Shown: positions 26,498 through 34,187 of the stretch, in pieces | Layout of the letters: every line of letters starts with the position of its first letter | How positions within the stretch are numbered: the stretch's first letter is position 1 | Assembly (NCBI GenBank): GCA_013289685.1 | Contig: JABCZL010000001.1 | Span: 499,838 to 563,837 of the forward strand | From: Acidobacteriota bacterium | Lineage (GTDB): Bacteria; Acidobacteriota; Terriglobia; Terriglobales; Acidobacteriaceae | Direction: 5' to 3' | Length of the DNA stretch: 64,000 nt | Notes under the pieces: generated by a model | What the model was told of the DNA's origin: nothing | The model's input: the letters and a program-made list of their open reading frames with translations, nothing else | The model's database searches: none | Program-made: the position numbers and the translations under genes

Positions 26498-26571
26498 CAG
26501 CTTCTAGCTGCTAGCTTCTAGCTAAGCCCTTGACGGCTCGGCTTGAGCTAGCGGCTAGGAGCTAGAAGCTG
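26498..26571. repeat. Long inverted repeat between nuoK and nuoL
   Basis: Arms 26498-26523 and 26546-26571 (CAGCTTCTAGCT at one end, AGCTAGAAGCTG at the other) pair over 26 bp with three mismatches around a 22-base loop. A similar AGCTCTTAGC-type inverted repeat fills the nuoL-nuoM gap at 28677-28740. There is no T-run, so simple termination is unlikely. Both are transcribed within the operon and could act on mRNA stability. Confidence 0.75.
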
Positions 26572-26579
26572 AACTCCGA

Positions 26580-28673
26580 ATGCTATTTCTAGACCACATC
26601 TGGCTCATCCCGCTGCTGCCTGCCGTCGGCGCGGCGCTTATGTTTTTTTTCGGGCGCAGGCTGCAGAAGTCGACGGTGAGTGCGGTCTGCGTCGGATCTG
26701 TGGTTCTTGCGTTTCTCATGGCTTGCGGCGGGGTCTTGCAGTATACGAACTGGGGCGCCGCGAATGGGCATAGGCCCTACGAAAAGATTCTCTACACCTG
26801 GCTCGGCACCGACACCGGCCACTTGAATTATCAGAAATCTGATGGGACTCCGGCATCGTTTCGGGCCGACGCTGGATTCCTGCTCGATCCGCTTTCCAGC
26901 ATCTGGTTGCTGTTCGTGACTGGGGTCGGGATGCTGATCCATATTTATTCGACCGGGTACATGGCGCATGAAGGCGGGTATTACCGGTTCTTCGGATACC
27001 TCAATCTCTTCATGTTCTCGATGCTCACGCTGATTCTCGCGAACAATTACGTGCTCATGTTCGTTGGGTGGGAAGGCGTTGGCTTGTGCTCGTACCTGCT
27101 GATTGGTTTCTACTTTCATCGCAAGTCGGCGAGCGATGCGGCTAACAAGGCTTTCATCGTCAACCGCATTGGCGACGCCGGATTTATTCTCGGCATGTTT
27201 TTTGTCGCCTGGCTCTGCGGCTCGCTGCGCTTTATTGACGTGACTGGGTTCGCGCGGGACCACGCCGCCACGTTGATGGGCAACCCCATCGTCACCGCGG
27301 CGACGTTGCTGCTGTTCGTAGGCGCGTGCGGCAAGTCGGCGCAGCTTCCTCTTTATGTGTGGCTGCCCGACGCGATGGAAGGGCCGACGCCGGTTTCGGC
27401 GTTGATCCATGCGGCAACCATGGTGACGGCGGGCGTCTACATGGTGGCGCGGTCGAATGCGCTGTTTGTGCTGTCTCGGGAGTCGATGCTGGTGGTGGCA
27501 ATCGTGGGGGCGCTGACTGCGATTTTCGCGGCTTCGATCGGGCTGGTGCAGAACGACATCAAGCGGGTGCTGGCTTACTCGACGGTCTCGCAACTCGGAT
27601 ACATGTTTCTTGCGCTTGGAGTCGGAGCGTTCTCTGCGGGAGTCTTCCACGTATTCACGCACGCGTTCTTTAAGGCGCTGCTCTTCCTTGGCGCGGGCTC
27701 GGTGATTCACGCCATGAGCGGGGAGCAGGACATGCGGAATATGGGCGCGCTGTCGGAGAAGATTCCGGTTACGTTCCGTACGATGTTGGTGGCGACGCTG
27801 GCGATTGCGGGGATCCCTATCCTCGCGGGATTCTTCTCCAAGGATGAAATCCTGTGGCAGGCCTGGAAGTTTAGTCCTTATCTTTGGGCTATCGGGTTTG
27901 CCACGGCGCTGATGACGGCTTTTTATATGTTCCGGTTGATGTACCTGACGTTCTGGAGCCCGTCGCGCGTGACCAGCCACGAAGTGGAGCATCACATCCA
28001 CGAGTCGCCGAAGTCGATGACCGTACCGCTGGTGGTTCTGGCATTCTTCTCGATCACGGCAGGCTGGCTGGGATGGCCCGCGAGCCTGGGGGGCTCGAAT
28101 CACTTCGAGAAGTTTTTGGAGCCGGTGTTCGCGAACGCAGCGGAAAAAGAAGCGCCACCTGCGAACGAATCAGGGCTCGGCCTCACAGAATATCTGCTGA
28201 TGGGATTGTCAGTGGCCGCTGCGGGCGTGGGATGGCTCATGGCTTCGCGCGCCTACAGCAACGCTGGCAAGGGTTATACCGAGCCCATCGCCGCGGCTGC
28301 GCCGCCGGTTTACGACACGCTGCTGAACAAATATTACGTGGACGAAGGCTACGACTACGTTTTCACCGGCCGTCGCAAGCTGGGAGACGTGCGCCTGGGA
28401 GTGATGGGCCTGGGAGAAGCCAGTTCGTGGTTCGATTCGCATGTGATCGACGGCGCGGTGAACGCCGCGGGCTGGATCACCCGCTCCACGGCGACGTTCT
28501 CCAGTTGGTGGGACAAGTGGATTATCGACGGGATCGGCGTGAACGGTCCGGCGATTCTGGCGCGGATGTTGAGTTATCCCGCGCGGCTGTTCGAGTGGGG
28601 GCTGGTGCAATGGTATGCGCTGGTGATGACTGCAGGGTTGGTGGGGTTTGTCTTTTATTACGTGTATCACTAA
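26580..28673 (+). CDS. nuoL: NADH-quinone oxidoreductase subunit L
   Basis: 697 residues, an antiporter-like proton pump subunit (ND5 homologue) with about 16 membrane helices. Conserved stretches include NLFMFSMLTLILANNYVLMFVGWEGVGLCSYLLIGF, the CGKSAQLPLYVWLPDAMEGPTPVSALIHAATMVTAGVY core and DIKRVLAYSTVSQLGYM. The C-terminal lateral helix region is present. It starts at ATG 26580 with no evident ribosome-binding site, directly after the inverted repeat. Confidence 0.97.
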   Translation: MLFLDHIWLIPLLPAVGAALMFFFGRRLQKSTVSAVCVGSVVLAFLMACGGVLQYTNWGAANGHRPYEKILYTWLGTDTGHLNYQKSDGTPASFRADAGFLLDPLSSIWLLFVTGVGMLIHIYSTGYMAHEGGYYRFFGYLNLFMFSMLTLILANNYVLMFVGWEGVGLCSYLLIGFYFHRKSASDAANKAFIVNRIGDAGFILGMFFVAWLCGSLRFIDVTGFARDHAATLMGNPIVTAATLLLFVGACGKSAQLPLYVWLPDAMEGPTPVSALIHAATMVTAGVYMVARSNALFVLSRESMLVVAIVGALTAIFAASIGLVQNDIKRVLAYSTVSQLGYMFLALGVGAFSAGVFHVFTHAFFKALLFLGAGSVIHAMSGEQDMRNMGALSEKIPVTFRTMLVATLAIAGIPILAGFFSKDEILWQAWKFSPYLWAIGFATALMTAFYMFRLMYLTFWSPSRVTSHEVEHHIHESPKSMTVPLVVLAFFSITAGWLGWPASLGGSNHFEKFLEPVFANAAEKEAPPANESGLGLTEYLLMGLSVAAAGVGWLMASRAYSNAGKGYTEPIAAAAPPVYDTLLNKYYVDEGYDYVFTGRRKLGDVRLGVMGLGEASSWFDSHVIDGAVNAAGWITRSTATFSSWWDKWIIDGIGVNGPAILARMLSYPARLFEWGLVQWYALVMTAGLVGFVFYYVYH

Positions 28674-28676
28674 CGC

Positions 28677-28740
28677 AGCTCTTAAGCTATTGGCTCTTAG
28701 CTCTTAGCTAAAAGCCAAAGGCCAAGAGCCAAGAGCTCTT
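28677..28740. repeat. Inverted repeat between nuoL and nuoM
   Basis: AGCTCTTAAGCTATTGGCTC opposite GCCAAGAGCCAAGAGCTCTT forms an imperfect hairpin filling the whole gap and ending at the nuoM ATG. Same style as the nuoK-nuoL repeat. Confidence 0.65.
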
Positions 28741-30441
28741 ATGCAAAACCACATCTTATCGATCATTCTTTTCACGCCGCTCGTGGGCGCACTGTTTCTC
28801 CTGTTTGTGCCTAAGGAGAACAAGGACGCCATCCGCTGGATCGCGAATGTTTTTGCGCTCGCTGGCTTGCTGGTCTCGTTGCCGCTGGTGCCCTGGTTCT
28901 GGGACAAGCGCTTCGAGCCGGGCTTCAAGTTTATGGAGGGCGCACCGGGCAACTGGATCCCTTCGATCGGCGCGGGCTATGTGCTGGGCATCGACGGCAT
29001 TTCGTTTCTGCTGATCATGCTGACGACGCTGCTGGGGTGGATCTCGATCCTGTCTTCCTGGACCGCCATCGAGAATCGCGTTAAGGAATACTACATCTGG
29101 TTTCTGTTTCTGCAGACTGGCATGCTGGGCGTTTTTATGGCGCTCGATTTCTTCCTCTTCTTCGTGTTCTGGGAAGCCATGCTGGTTCCGATGTACCTGC
29201 TGATCGGGATTTGGGGTGGGCCGCGCAAACTCTACGCCGCCATTAAATTCTTCTTGTACACGCTGGCTGGTTCCGTGTTGATGCTGCTGGGGATTCTGTT
29301 TCTGTACTTCCACCATCACGCGGTTACGGGCGTCTACACCTTCGCCCTCGAGAGACTGTACGAAACAGCGCCGCGAATTTATTCCGACTACGGTCCCTAT
29401 GCGGCCACGCTGCTGTTCCTGAGTTTCTTTTTCGCCTTCGCCATCAAAGTGCCGATGTTCCCGTTCCACACGTGGCTGCCTGATGCCCACGTTGAGGCGC
29501 CCACCGCGGGCTCGGTCATTCTGGCGGGCGTCCTGCTGAAAATGGGGACGTACGGGTTCATCCGCTTCTCACTTCCCTTCTTTCCGGACGTCCTTACCCA
29601 CGGCCGAGTTCGCTTTTGGGTGATGACTCTTTCGGTCATTGCGATCATCTACGGCGCGCTGGTTTCGCTGATGCAGAAGGATATGAAGAAGCTGGTGGCG
29701 TATTCTTCGGTCAGTCACCTCGGCTTCTGCACACTGGGAATTTTTGCGCTTACCCCACTCGCACTGAGCGGTTCAGTTCTGCAGCAGATCAATCACGGCA
29801 TCTCGACCGGCGCTCTATTCTTGATTGTCGGAATTCTCTACGAACGCCGACACACGCGCGAGATTTCCGAATACGGCGGCATCTCCAATGTGATGCCCAT
29901 CTACGCGACCATCACCATGATCATGTTCCTGTCGTCGATGGGATTGCCGCTTCTCAACGGGTTTGTCGGTGAATTCAGCATCCTGCAAGGCACGTTCATG
30001 GAGAAGGACATCGCCGGCCACCCTGGGTATTTCTGGGCTGCGTGGGCCGTACCGGGAGTCGTGCTGGCCGCGGCGTATTTGCTGTGGCTGTACCAGCGCG
30101 TGTTCTTCGGGCCCGTGACCAATCCCAAGAACGAAAAGCTGCACGACCTGACGCCGCGGGAAGTGGCCACGTTCGTCCCGCTGCTGATTATGGCTTTCTG
30201 GATCGGGCTTTATCCTAAGCCGTTCTTTCAGATTTTGCAGCAACCGGTGGAGAAAACGATCTCGATGGTGCGTGGGCCTGATTACTTGAAGGCCGGCGCG
30301 ACAGTGAACGCCGCCGTGAAACCCGCAGAGACAGCCCCGCAATTCCGGGTGACACTTGACGACCGAGGTGGCATTCCGACGCATGGTGCAAAGCTTGTGA
30401 AGGCACCTGTCGCTGCTCCGAAAAAGAAGGGGACGAATTAG
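28741..30441 (+). CDS. nuoM: NADH-quinone oxidoreductase subunit M
   Basis: 566 residues, an antiporter-like subunit (ND4 homologue) with about 14 membrane helices. The essential glutamate region FFLFFVFWEAMLVPMYLLIG and the channel core PMFPFHTWLPDAHVEAPTAGSVILAGVLLKMGTYG are intact, as is KLVAYSSVSHLGFC. The C-terminal 60 residues form a soluble Ala/Pro/Lys tail (AAVKPAETAPQFRVTL...PVAAPKKKGTN) longer than usual. The stop overlaps the GTG start of nuoN by one base. Confidence 0.97.
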   Translation: MQNHILSIILFTPLVGALFLLFVPKENKDAIRWIANVFALAGLLVSLPLVPWFWDKRFEPGFKFMEGAPGNWIPSIGAGYVLGIDGISFLLIMLTTLLGWISILSSWTAIENRVKEYYIWFLFLQTGMLGVFMALDFFLFFVFWEAMLVPMYLLIGIWGGPRKLYAAIKFFLYTLAGSVLMLLGILFLYFHHHAVTGVYTFALERLYETAPRIYSDYGPYAATLLFLSFFFAFAIKVPMFPFHTWLPDAHVEAPTAGSVILAGVLLKMGTYGFIRFSLPFFPDVLTHGRVRFWVMTLSVIAIIYGALVSLMQKDMKKLVAYSSVSHLGFCTLGIFALTPLALSGSVLQQINHGISTGALFLIVGILYERRHTREISEYGGISNVMPIYATITMIMFLSSMGLPLLNGFVGEFSILQGTFMEKDIAGHPGYFWAAWAVPGVVLAAAYLLWLYQRVFFGPVTNPKNEKLHDLTPREVATFVPLLIMAFWIGLYPKPFFQILQQPVEKTISMVRGPDYLKAGATVNAAVKPAETAPQFRVTLDDRGGIPTHGAKLVKAPVAAPKKKGTN

Positions 30442-31982
30442 TGGGCACGCTCGGATTCTCGGCGACCGACTATCTGCTGGTGTTGCCCATTACTCTGCTC
30501 ACCTTGTTTGCCCTGGGCATTCTGCTGATTGACCTGTGGATTCCGCCAGAGGAGAAGTGGGTAAATGCGGTGATGGCGCTGTGCGGCGTTGCGTTCTCAG
30601 CGGCCGCAATATGGAATCCTTTTAGGCCAGGAATCCTTGTTTACCTTGAGGCTCACGGGTTCAGCGGGCGCCCGGCTATGCTGAATGCGATGGTTGTCGA
30701 CCGCTTCGCCATCTATTTCTGGTACCTATTCCTCGCGGCGACGGCAATCGCCATCCTCATGTCGGTGCGGTACCTCGAAACCGAGCACGAAAATCACGGC
30801 GAGTATTACGCTCTTATGCTGCTCTCGGTTGCCGGCATGATGTGCATGGCCGCCGGCCTCGACATTGTTCTGATCTTCATCGGGCTTGAGTTGATGGCCA
30901 TTTCGACTTACGTGCTGGTCGGATTTCTGCGCCGCGACCGGCGCTCCAACGAAGCTGCTTTGAAATACCTGCTGCTCGGCGCGTTTTCGTCTGGCATCTT
31001 CGCTTACGGATTGTCGTTGTTTTACGGTTTGACCGGCAGCACCAATCTGGCGGTTATCGCGCGGGAACTGGCGAACAATGTGCTCAAGAGCGAGTACAGA
31101 CCCGTAGCGATCGTGGCCTTGCTGACCACCATCACGGGCCTGCTGTTCAAGATCGCCGCCATCCCGTTCCACCAGTGGGCGCCCGATGCTTACGAGGGTG
31201 CGCCCACCAGCATTACAGGATTCATGTCGGTCGCGGTTAAAGCTGCCGGTTGGGCTATGCTCCTTCGCATCCTAATCCTGGGACTTTTGCCCATGCGCCC
31301 CATCTGGGTGCCGTTGCTGGTCTTTGTCTCCATTGCGACTATGACTGGCGCCAACTTCGCCGCGCTGACCCAGACGAACACGAAGCGTCTGCTGGCCTAT
31401 TCTTCGATTGCCCATGTCGGCTACATGCTGCTCGGACTGATCGCCGGAACCGCGACGCAACTCAGTCCGGACGGCATCAAAGGCATCCTGATCTATCTGC
31501 TGGTCTACACCTTCATGAACCTGGGCGCGTTCGCGGTGATCACTTCGCTGCGGCACCGCAATGTGATCGGCGACGAACTCGACGACCTCAACGGACTGTA
31601 CTCGCGGGCGCCGGTCGAAGCTGTGTTGATGCTGGTGTTCATGCTTTCGCTGGCCGGAATTCCGCCGCTGGCCGGATTCTGGGGAAAATACTTTATCTTC
31701 CTGAGCCTGGTCTCGTCCGGCCACTACGCGCTGGCTTCGCTGGGCGTCTTTTACTCCGTATTCGGCCTGTACTACTACCTGAAGATCGCGAACGCCATGT
31801 TCATGGGCAAGGTGGAAAAGGACGGAGAGAAACTGCCGATCGGCCTGACCATGCGCGCTGCGATTGCCTTAACCGGCATTGCTACGCTCTACATCGGGCT
31901 GCTGCCGAACAGCTTCATCGAGCTGGTGAACTGGGCGCTGGGGATCGCGCAGAATCCGAACGTGGCCAGGCTGACGCACTGA
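30441..31982 (+). CDS. nuoN: NADH-quinone oxidoreductase subunit N
   Basis: 513 residues, the third antiporter-like subunit (ND2 homologue). It starts at GTG 30441, overlapping the nuoM stop (TAGTG). Conserved regions include LELMAISTYVLVGFLRRDRRSNEAALKYLLLGAFSSGIF and IPFHQWAPDAYEGAPTSITGFMSVAVKAAG. Last nuo gene; the cluster therefore encodes A, C, D, H, J, K, L, M and N but not B, E, F, G or I. A diverged copy of the 41-bp palindromic repeat family follows at 32032-32073, before atpZ. Confidence 0.97.
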   Translation: MGTLGFSATDYLLVLPITLLTLFALGILLIDLWIPPEEKWVNAVMALCGVAFSAAAIWNPFRPGILVYLEAHGFSGRPAMLNAMVVDRFAIYFWYLFLAATAIAILMSVRYLETEHENHGEYYALMLLSVAGMMCMAAGLDIVLIFIGLELMAISTYVLVGFLRRDRRSNEAALKYLLLGAFSSGIFAYGLSLFYGLTGSTNLAVIARELANNVLKSEYRPVAIVALLTTITGLLFKIAAIPFHQWAPDAYEGAPTSITGFMSVAVKAAGWAMLLRILILGLLPMRPIWVPLLVFVSIATMTGANFAALTQTNTKRLLAYSSIAHVGYMLLGLIAGTATQLSPDGIKGILIYLLVYTFMNLGAFAVITSLRHRNVIGDELDDLNGLYSRAPVEAVLMLVFMLSLAGIPPLAGFWGKYFIFLSLVSSGHYALASLGVFYSVFGLYYYLKIANAMFMGKVEKDGEKLPIGLTMRAAIALTGIATLYIGLLPNSFIELVNWALGIAQNPNVARLTH

Positions 31983-32113
31983 GCGTATTTCTTCACTTCT
32001 CTCTGGATAACAAGAGTCGTGGTGGGGCGGCCGCGCTTCGCGCTGGCCGGACAGCCGAGGCGGCTGTCGCCACATGAGCGTCGTCACGCGTAGAATCGAT
32101 TGCAACCCGACCG

Positions 32114-32356
32114 ATGGCACCTCCTACTCCACCCGACGACCAGAACGCCGAGAAGAAACAAAACCCGTGGGTGCAGGTCGGACGTTATAGCCAACTAGCC
32201 CTTATGCTTCCGGCAGGCACGGTCGTGGGATGGCTCGCCGGCTCCGCCCTCGACCGGTGGCTGCACACCTCATGGATCAGCATTGTTGGGCTTTTTTTGG
32301 GGATAACTGCGGGGATGATCGAGCTGATTCGGACTGTTTTGCGCGATACGAAGTGA
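32114..32356 (+). CDS. atpZ: AtpZ/AtpI-like small F0F1-ATPase accessory protein
   Basis: 80 residues with two membrane helices (about 28-48 and 52-75). The GTVVGWLAGSALDRWLHTSWISIVGLFLGITAGMIELIR segment matches the short AtpZ/AtpI-type proteins that precede F0 genes and are thought to help c-ring assembly or ion supply. It lies first in a four-gene F0 group. The symbol reflects position and family; some annotations would call it AtpI. Confidence 0.78.
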   Translation: MAPPTPPDDQNAEKKQNPWVQVGRYSQLALMLPAGTVVGWLAGSALDRWLHTSWISIVGLFLGITAGMIELIRTVLRDTK

Positions 32357-32381
32357 GATCGCGCGCTGTGCCGCTGCAACT

Positions 32382-32407
32382 GCGCGGGCGGGGGGCGCCC
32401 GCGCCAC
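32382..32407. repeat. GCGGGC-type palindromic repeat, copy 2
   Basis: GCGCGGGCGGGGGGCGCCCGC followed by GCCACAT, in the atpZ-atpI gap. Related to 11110-11134. Confidence 0.5.
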
Positions 32408-32424
32408 ATAAAAACTTCCGCCCA

Positions 32425-32865
32425 ATGGACAACATCGACCAGCATCCTGATCCTGCTCCGCTTCCGGGCGATGTCTTCTTTTCCGGCGCTCTTGAGCGCA
32501 TCCGTCTTTCCATGATCGGTCTTGCGGTGCTTTTGTCTGGAGGAGCTTGGTGGAAATTCGGGCGTCCGGCCGCTCTCGGCTTCGTTTGCGGGTGCATCAT
32601 CGCCTACCTCAACTTCCACTGGCTCAAAAGCGGAGTTTCCGGCCTCGCCGACCGCGTCACGAATTCCGGTAAGCCGCAGTCCGGGAAAGGAATTGTGACC
32701 CGCTTCCTGTTGCGCTATCTGTTGTTGGGAGTCGCCGCGTATGGTATATTAACCAGTTTTCCCGCGAGTCTTCGTGGCCTGTTTACGGGGCTGTTCCTGC
32801 CCGTTGGAGCAATTGCCTGCGAAGCCGCATTCGAGCTGTATGTGGCCGTAACTCGGGAGTCTTGA
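32425..32865 (+). CDS. atpI: ATP synthase subunit I (AtpI family)
   Basis: 146 residues. Four hydrophobic segments (about 28-45, 49-66, 92-110 and 115-140) and the arrangement between atpZ and atpB fit the ATP synthase I family. ATG 32425 is chosen; the frame is open upstream across the repeat, but that part has no membrane-protein character. The role is probably assembly of the F0 c-ring, as for other UncI-type proteins. Confidence 0.72.
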   Translation: MDNIDQHPDPAPLPGDVFFSGALERIRLSMIGLAVLLSGGAWWKFGRPAALGFVCGCIIAYLNFHWLKSGVSGLADRVTNSGKPQSGKGIVTRFLLRYLLLGVAAYGILTSFPASLRGLFTGLFLPVGAIACEAAFELYVAVTRES

Positions 32866-32877
32866 CACTACCAGCGA

Positions 32878-32925
32878 AATCCCCACTTCTCGCGCAAAGA
32901 ACGCGCGAGAAATGGGGCACCCGGT
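32878..32925. repeat. GGGGCACCCGG hairpin repeat, copy between atpI and atpB
   Basis: CCCCACTTCTCGCGC (32881-32895) pairs with GCGCGAGAAATGGGG (32902-32916) around a short loop, followed by CACCCGG. Other copies are at 39827-39901 (with a 22-base insertion) and 47425-47485, plus a degenerate one inside iorB at 18880-18920. Confidence 0.8.
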
Positions 32926-32943
32926 AAAGCTAGAACCTGTCTT

Positions 32944-33702
32944 ATGCCTGAACAACTTTGGTTTACCGAAATCCTGAATCACCTGTTCGCCGGCCCAGTC
33001 ACGGCATTTCTGCATGTGCTCCGGATTACGCCCAAGCACCCCGAAGCGCCCATCCCGAACTCTTTCGCGATGGAATTGCTCGTCTTCGGATTCCTGCTGA
33101 CTCTGTTTCTCCTGCTCCGGTCGCGCCTCTCGGTTGAGTCCCCGGGAGGGCTGCAGCACTCTTTCGAAGCCGTCGAGGGATTCGTGGTGGGCCAGAGCCG
33201 GGAAATTATCGGGCATCACAGCGAGCCCTACACGCCATTTTTCACTATCGTCTTCATCTTCATCCTGGTCTGCAACCTGATCGGGCTTATTCCGGGTTTT
33301 GAGTCGCCGACGGGCGTTCCAGTCGTACCCCTGGGCTGCGCCATCTGCGCATTTTTGTACTACCACACGCAGGGCTTCAAACATGCCGGGCCGAAATATC
33401 TACTGCATTTTTTCGGTCCGCCGATGGAAGGGATGTCGATCTGGGCGCGTATTCCACTGGCGATTTTGATGCTGCCCATCGAGTTGGTCAGCCACTTCGC
33501 CCGGTTGCTCTCGCTCACGGTCCGCCTGTGGGCCAACATCTTCGCGGGCGACCTGATCACCCTGGTTTTCTTTTCCATGATCCCAATCGCTATTCCCATC
33601 ATCTTCATGGGCCTTCATATCGTGGTCGCAATTCTGCAGGCCTACGTCTTCATGCTGTTGTCGATCATTTACGTCTCCGGCGCCGTCGCCGAAGAGCACT
33701 GA
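32944..33702 (+). CDS. atpB: ATP synthase F0 subunit a
   Basis: 252 residues with five to six membrane helices. The essential stator arginine is R194 in LSLTVRLWANIFAGDL, and the preceding FARLL segment and the PIELVSHF motif are standard. It forms the ion half-channels next to the c-ring. It is followed by atpE after 88 bp, and the b and delta subunits are not next to it. Confidence 0.96.
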   Translation: MPEQLWFTEILNHLFAGPVTAFLHVLRITPKHPEAPIPNSFAMELLVFGFLLTLFLLLRSRLSVESPGGLQHSFEAVEGFVVGQSREIIGHHSEPYTPFFTIVFIFILVCNLIGLIPGFESPTGVPVVPLGCAICAFLYYHTQGFKHAGPKYLLHFFGPPMEGMSIWARIPLAILMLPIELVSHFARLLSLTVRLWANIFAGDLITLVFFSMIPIAIPIIFMGLHIVVAILQAYVFMLLSIIYVSGAVAEEH

Positions 33703-33790
33703 TTTTTGTTGGTAGCCGCAAGCGTGAGGGCGTCTGCAAGGTATGGCGTCAACCACCCACTGGCGGTAATTTGATACGAGGAGAGACACC

Positions 33791-34093
33791 ATGCGTAAAC
33801 TAAGTTATCTGTTCATGACGTTATCCGTGCTGTGCTTCGCCATCCCTGGCTTCGCGCAGGGCGGCACCACGGGCGAGACAAATTGGATCGCCATCACCGC
33901 TGGATTCTCGATGGCAATCGCGTCCGCCGTTTGCGGTCTGGCGCAAGGCAAAGCCACAGCAGCCGCAGCCGAGGCACTGGCCCGGAACCCTGCCGCGCGT
34001 CCGGGCATCCAGTTTGCCCTTCTGTTGGGCCTGGTTTTGATCGAGTCGCTGGCCCTCTATACCCTGGCGATCATCTTCTTGAAGGTGAAGTAG
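33791..34093 (+). CDS. atpE: ATP synthase F0 subunit c with leader peptide and Na+-type site residues
   Basis: 100 residues, about 20 more than a standard c subunit because of an N-terminal signal-peptide-like leader (MRKLSYLFMTLSVLCFAIPGFAQ). Two helices follow, joined by the ARNPAARPG polar loop. With an offset of exactly 20, Q52, E85, S86 and Y90 align with Q32, E65, S66 and Y70 of the Ilyobacter tartaricus Na+-binding site; T67 is replaced by L87. GAGGAGA precedes ATG 33791. It is the last gene of the F0 group, with a terminator after it. Confidence 0.96.
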   Translation: MRKLSYLFMTLSVLCFAIPGFAQGGTTGETNWIAITAGFSMAIASAVCGLAQGKATAAAAEALARNPAARPGIQFALLLGLVLIESLALYTLAIIFLKVK

Positions 34094-34133
34094 CTCGGAG
34101 GGCGAGGGCGGGGCGTCGGCGCTACAAAATCAA

Positions 34134-34160
34134 AGCCTCTGCTTGCGCAGAGGCTTTTTT
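34134..34160 (+). terminator. Rho-independent terminator ending the nuo-atp region
   Basis: AGCCTCTGC (34134-34142) and GCAGAGGCT (34147-34155) form a perfect 9-bp stem with a TTGC loop, followed by a T-run to 34160. It lies 40 bp after atpE and before the convergent HEAT/PilZ gene. Confidence 0.93.
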
Positions 34161-34187
34161 ATTTGAAAGCTAACAGCTGAGAGCGGA

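Noticed and set aside
26498..26571. nuoK-nuoL hairpin as a terminator
   Set aside because: No T-run, and the downstream gene belongs to the same functional operon.
26589..28103. 504-codon minus-strand frame antisense to nuoL
   Set aside because: Composition is Arg/His/Gln-rich with no domain, as expected for the complement of a high-GC membrane-protein gene.
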